DNA from: Kryptolebias marmoratus | Taxonomy: Eukaryota > Chordata > Actinopteri > Cyprinodontiformes > Rivulidae | Reading direction: 5' to 3' | Length of the DNA: 64,000 nt | Assembly (NCBI RefSeq): GCF_001649575.2 | Contig: NC_051450.1 | Span: 13,679,300-13,743,299 of the forward strand | Part shown: positions 63,201 through 64,000 of the stretch, in pieces | How the letters are laid out: every line of letters starts with the position of its first letter | Position numbering within the stretch: the first letter of the stretch is position 1 | Made by a program: the position numbers and the translations under genes | Notes under the pieces: generated by a model | The model's input: the letters and a program-made list of their open reading frames with translations, nothing else | What the model was told of the DNA's origin: nothing | Database searches by the model: none

Positions 63201-64000
63201 AACTCAGTTAAACCCTCTTGTGCAAATACTCACCGTCAGGTAGAAATCAGCTTTATTTATACAGCACCTTTTAATGCAAATACGACCCAAAGTGCTTAAC
63301 AAAGGAAAGCAGACATAAAACAATACTGATAATAAAGCTACATTATATTTCTGTGATGGCCACATTGTTGTCCTCAATGTAAGTGTCTGTGTTTGATGGT
63401 TGAAATACTTATTATTTTGTCCAGTATAGTGTACATGTGCACATGTGCATAGAGATGTACTTATGTGTTTTCCTCCGGAGGGAAACACTGCTCTACTTTC
63501 CATCAACACACCCATATGGCACATATGTCGTGCTGCTGCTTTCTGTGTCCTCACGCTGAATCTGAATGTTCCTGCATGCAAAGAGCTGAAAAGTTAAAAA
63601 CACCCTTACCAATTGAAACAATGAAATGGTTTGCCAATGTCCTTACAATCAGAACATTATTTCTTTTTCTGAAAGATAAAAGGCATATGGGTGTCTGTCT
63701 GTCAGCATATCTCATGAACCACTGGGTGGATTTAAATGAAACTTTCAGAATGTCTTTCCCAGAACATGAAACTTAGGTAGAGTAACTTCATCAATAAAAA
63801 TGAAATAAATTGAACAAAAACCTGACTTACAGTTAGACTCGTGTTTACTTCATATTGGTAAATGTGTTCATTTTATGTGGGCTGGTGGTTGGTGGACTGT
63901 AGACGTAGTTTTTTGTTGTTGATTCTACTATAAGTCACCAAACGTATTAAAAATTAGTTTATTGGGAAAAAAACAATTTGCAGTCAGACAAAAAGCAAGA
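48254..64000 (+). CDS. cacnb2: Voltage-dependent L-type calcium channel subunit beta-2, 5' part
   Basis: Cytosolic beta subunit that traffics and tunes Cav1 calcium channels. Only the 5' end lies in the window: first exon 48254-48319 (22 codons, MAVSSPKTKAEG...), then 49962-50054 (31 codons). The second exon reads SHSKGVRRKSRFTGSDGSTS and ends in LVRQ, nearly the same as the human exon [20 protein letters not shown]. Both end in phase 0. The next constant exon (human starts GSADSYTSRP) was not found up to 64000, so the gene continues beyond the right edge, where the SH3 and guanylate-kinase domains must lie. The first-exon peptide does not resemble known mammalian N-termini and may be fish-specific. 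A separate beta-2a-type first exon sits at 56175-56222. The end given is the window edge. Confidence 0.9.
48386..48440. repeat. Perfect two-copy 27-bp tandem duplication
   Basis: The unit TTAAAGTTAATTTAAATGGC plus CTACTCTT-type remainder (27-nt period) occurs twice in a row, starting at 48386 and 48413, with no mismatch. It lies about 65 nt inside cacnb2 intron 1. It is probably a recent local slippage event. Confidence 0.85.
50055..56174 (+). other. cacnb2 intron between the second exon and the beta-2a first exon
   Basis: Intronic, AT-rich sequence. No further cacnb2 exon was recognised; I looked for a beta-2e-like N-terminus and the GSADSYTSRP exon without success. It includes a G-run block at 51413-51432 and a CTCF-like motif on the minus strand near 52512-52525 (one core mismatch). 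The last 500 nt or so is probably the 5' UTR or promoter of the beta-2a exon. Confidence 0.5.
51413..51432 (+). repeat. G-run block (possible G-quadruplex)
   Basis: GGGGTGGGGGGTGGGGGGGG has three long G-runs separated by single T bases. Runs can be split to satisfy four tracts, so a quadruplex is possible. It lies deep in a cacnb2 intron and has no known role. Confidence 0.5.
56175..56222 (+). CDS. cacnb2: cacnb2 alternative first exon, beta-2a type (Cys-Cys N-terminus)
   Basis: The exon encodes MPCCGLGHRRRAELPY and is followed at once by a GTGAGT donor in phase 0. The rat/human beta-2a N-terminus is MQCCGLVHRRRVRVSY, the same length with Cys3-Cys4 and the HRRR motif conserved. In mammals those cysteines are palmitoylated, tethering the subunit to the membrane and slowing channel inactivation; that role is expected here. 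In mammals this exon skips the exon matched at 49962-50054 and joins the GSADSYTSRP exon, which would lie right of the window. The match rests on the peptide, phase and position. Confidence 0.88.
56986..56999 (+). promoter_or_regulatory. CTCF-like motif in cacnb2 intron
   Basis: CCACTAGGTGGCGA matches the CTCF core at 13 of 14 positions. It lies about 0.8 kb after the beta-2a first exon. Function is unknown. Confidence 0.35.
58550..58790 (+). repeat. Dispersed fish repeat, same family as hacd1 intron 1
   Basis: It shares blocks with 11430-12520: ATCTTGAATGGGTTGACTC, AAAGTTAATTAGTTGTAGATG, TTTTTTTGCTAACG and AGACATGAGCAAAAACATAA. The last also occurs near 11549-11567. This supports a mobile or spread repeat rather than local duplication. 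No coding sequence is seen. Confidence 0.65.
58977..59150 (+). mobile_element. L2/HE1-type SINE-LINE tail (degenerate)
   Basis: The text TGGCTTTGTCCTGTTCAGGG, then CTATCCCAGCTGTCAGC, GGGTTGAGGTTCACCCTGAA and AACACACAGACACACACATG is the tail module found throughout teleost genomes. It is probably the 3' part of an L2-like LINE or its SINE partner, the same tail type as at 641-880. It is divergent, hence old. Confidence 0.6.
60101..60264 (+). mobile_element. tRNA-derived SINE
   Basis: An A-box-like TGGCTCGGTGGTC and a B-box-like GGTTCAAGCCC lie at tRNA spacing. They are followed by a body with AAGGGCATCCGGCGTAAAAC and GCTGTGGCAACACCTG and an end at GGAGCAGCCAAAAG. This is the layout of a widespread fish tRNA-type SINE. 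It is not a functional tRNA gene because no cloverleaf is completed. Confidence 0.75.
62110..62577 (+). promoter_or_regulatory. Candidate alternative promoter and first exon of cacnb2
   Basis: An inverted CCAAT box (ATTGG, 62116-62120) and a GC box (GGGCGGGG, 62141-62148) lie near each other in AT-rich surroundings. About 400 nt later, ATG 62542 opens MIKQNKNKNVSW (12 codons) and meets a strong GTAAGT donor at 62578 in phase 0, the same phase as both other cacnb2 first exons. The peptide does not match a mammalian N-terminus I know. Coding use is speculative; it could be an untranslated exon or chance. Confidence 0.3.
63247..63306 (+). repeat. Short dispersed repeat of the CTTTATTTATACAGCAC type
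   Basis: CAGCTTTATTTATACAGCAC followed by CCCAAAGTGCTTAACAAAG is a short module found scattered through fish and other vertebrate genomes. No gene is implied. Ends are approximate. Confidence 0.5.
63690..63775 (-). repeat. Inverted fragment of the hacd1-intron repeat family
   Basis: TCTCATGAACCACTGGGTGG is the reverse complement of the CCAGTGGTTCATAAGATATT block of the repeat at 11430-12520, with small differences. This gives a third location for the family in the window, in opposite orientation. Confidence 0.5.

Larger units (their letters stand above)
62578..64000 (+). other. cacnb2 intron to the window edge
   Basis: AT-rich intronic sequence with two short dispersed-repeat fragments (63247-63306 and 63690-63775). 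The constant cacnb2 exon expected next is not present before 64000. Confidence 0.45.

Overview
This window is nuclear genomic DNA from a teleost fish. All genes are intron-split with canonical GT/AG boundaries, the intergenic DNA is AT-rich, and fish-type dispersed repeats are present (tRNA-headed SINEs, Tc1 transposase fossils, hAT-like MITE remnants). The species cannot be read from the sequence. I rebuilt gene models by matching exon translations to remembered vertebrate families and checking that splice phases add up. No database search was run.

Layout, left to right. (1) 2004-5024 (+): 3' seven exons of colec12 (collectin-12), with its 5' exons left of the window. (2) 7090-13370 (-): complete seven-exon hacd1 (3-hydroxyacyl-CoA dehydratase 1), including a 19-nt microexon, convergent with colec12. 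(3) 15579-18453 (+): complete four-exon tmem236, head-to-head with hacd1. (4) 22603-34608 (+): complete 30-exon mrc1 (macrophage mannose receptor), about 1439 aa. (5) 36728-43450 (+): complete 12-exon slc39a12 (ZIP12 zinc transporter), about 681 aa, with a decayed Tc1-like transposase in intron 3. (6) 48254 to beyond the right edge (+): 5' part of cacnb2 (L-type calcium channel beta-2 subunit), with an upstream first exon, its second exon, and a separate beta-2a-type first exon (N-terminus with a Cys-Cys pair) at 56175-56222.

The run hacd1-tmem236-mrc1-slc39a12-cacnb2 matches the human 10p12 order as I recall it, except that STAM, which lies between HACD1 and TMEM236 in human, is absent here. 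colec12 is a neighbour here but lies on chromosome 18 in human. The genes are not an operon and have unrelated roles: two lectin receptors (colec12, mrc1), very-long-chain fatty acid elongation (hacd1), an uncharacterised membrane protein (tmem236), zinc uptake (slc39a12) and a calcium channel subunit (cacnb2).

I found no convincing undescribed system. The most useful observations are the hacd1 microexon, the cacnb2 alternative first exons (one well supported, one speculative), the synteny edges, several transposon fossils, a dispersed repeat family with copies at 11.4-12.5, 58.5 and 63.7 kb, CTCF-like motifs between genes, and a small assembly gap beside a poly-C run.
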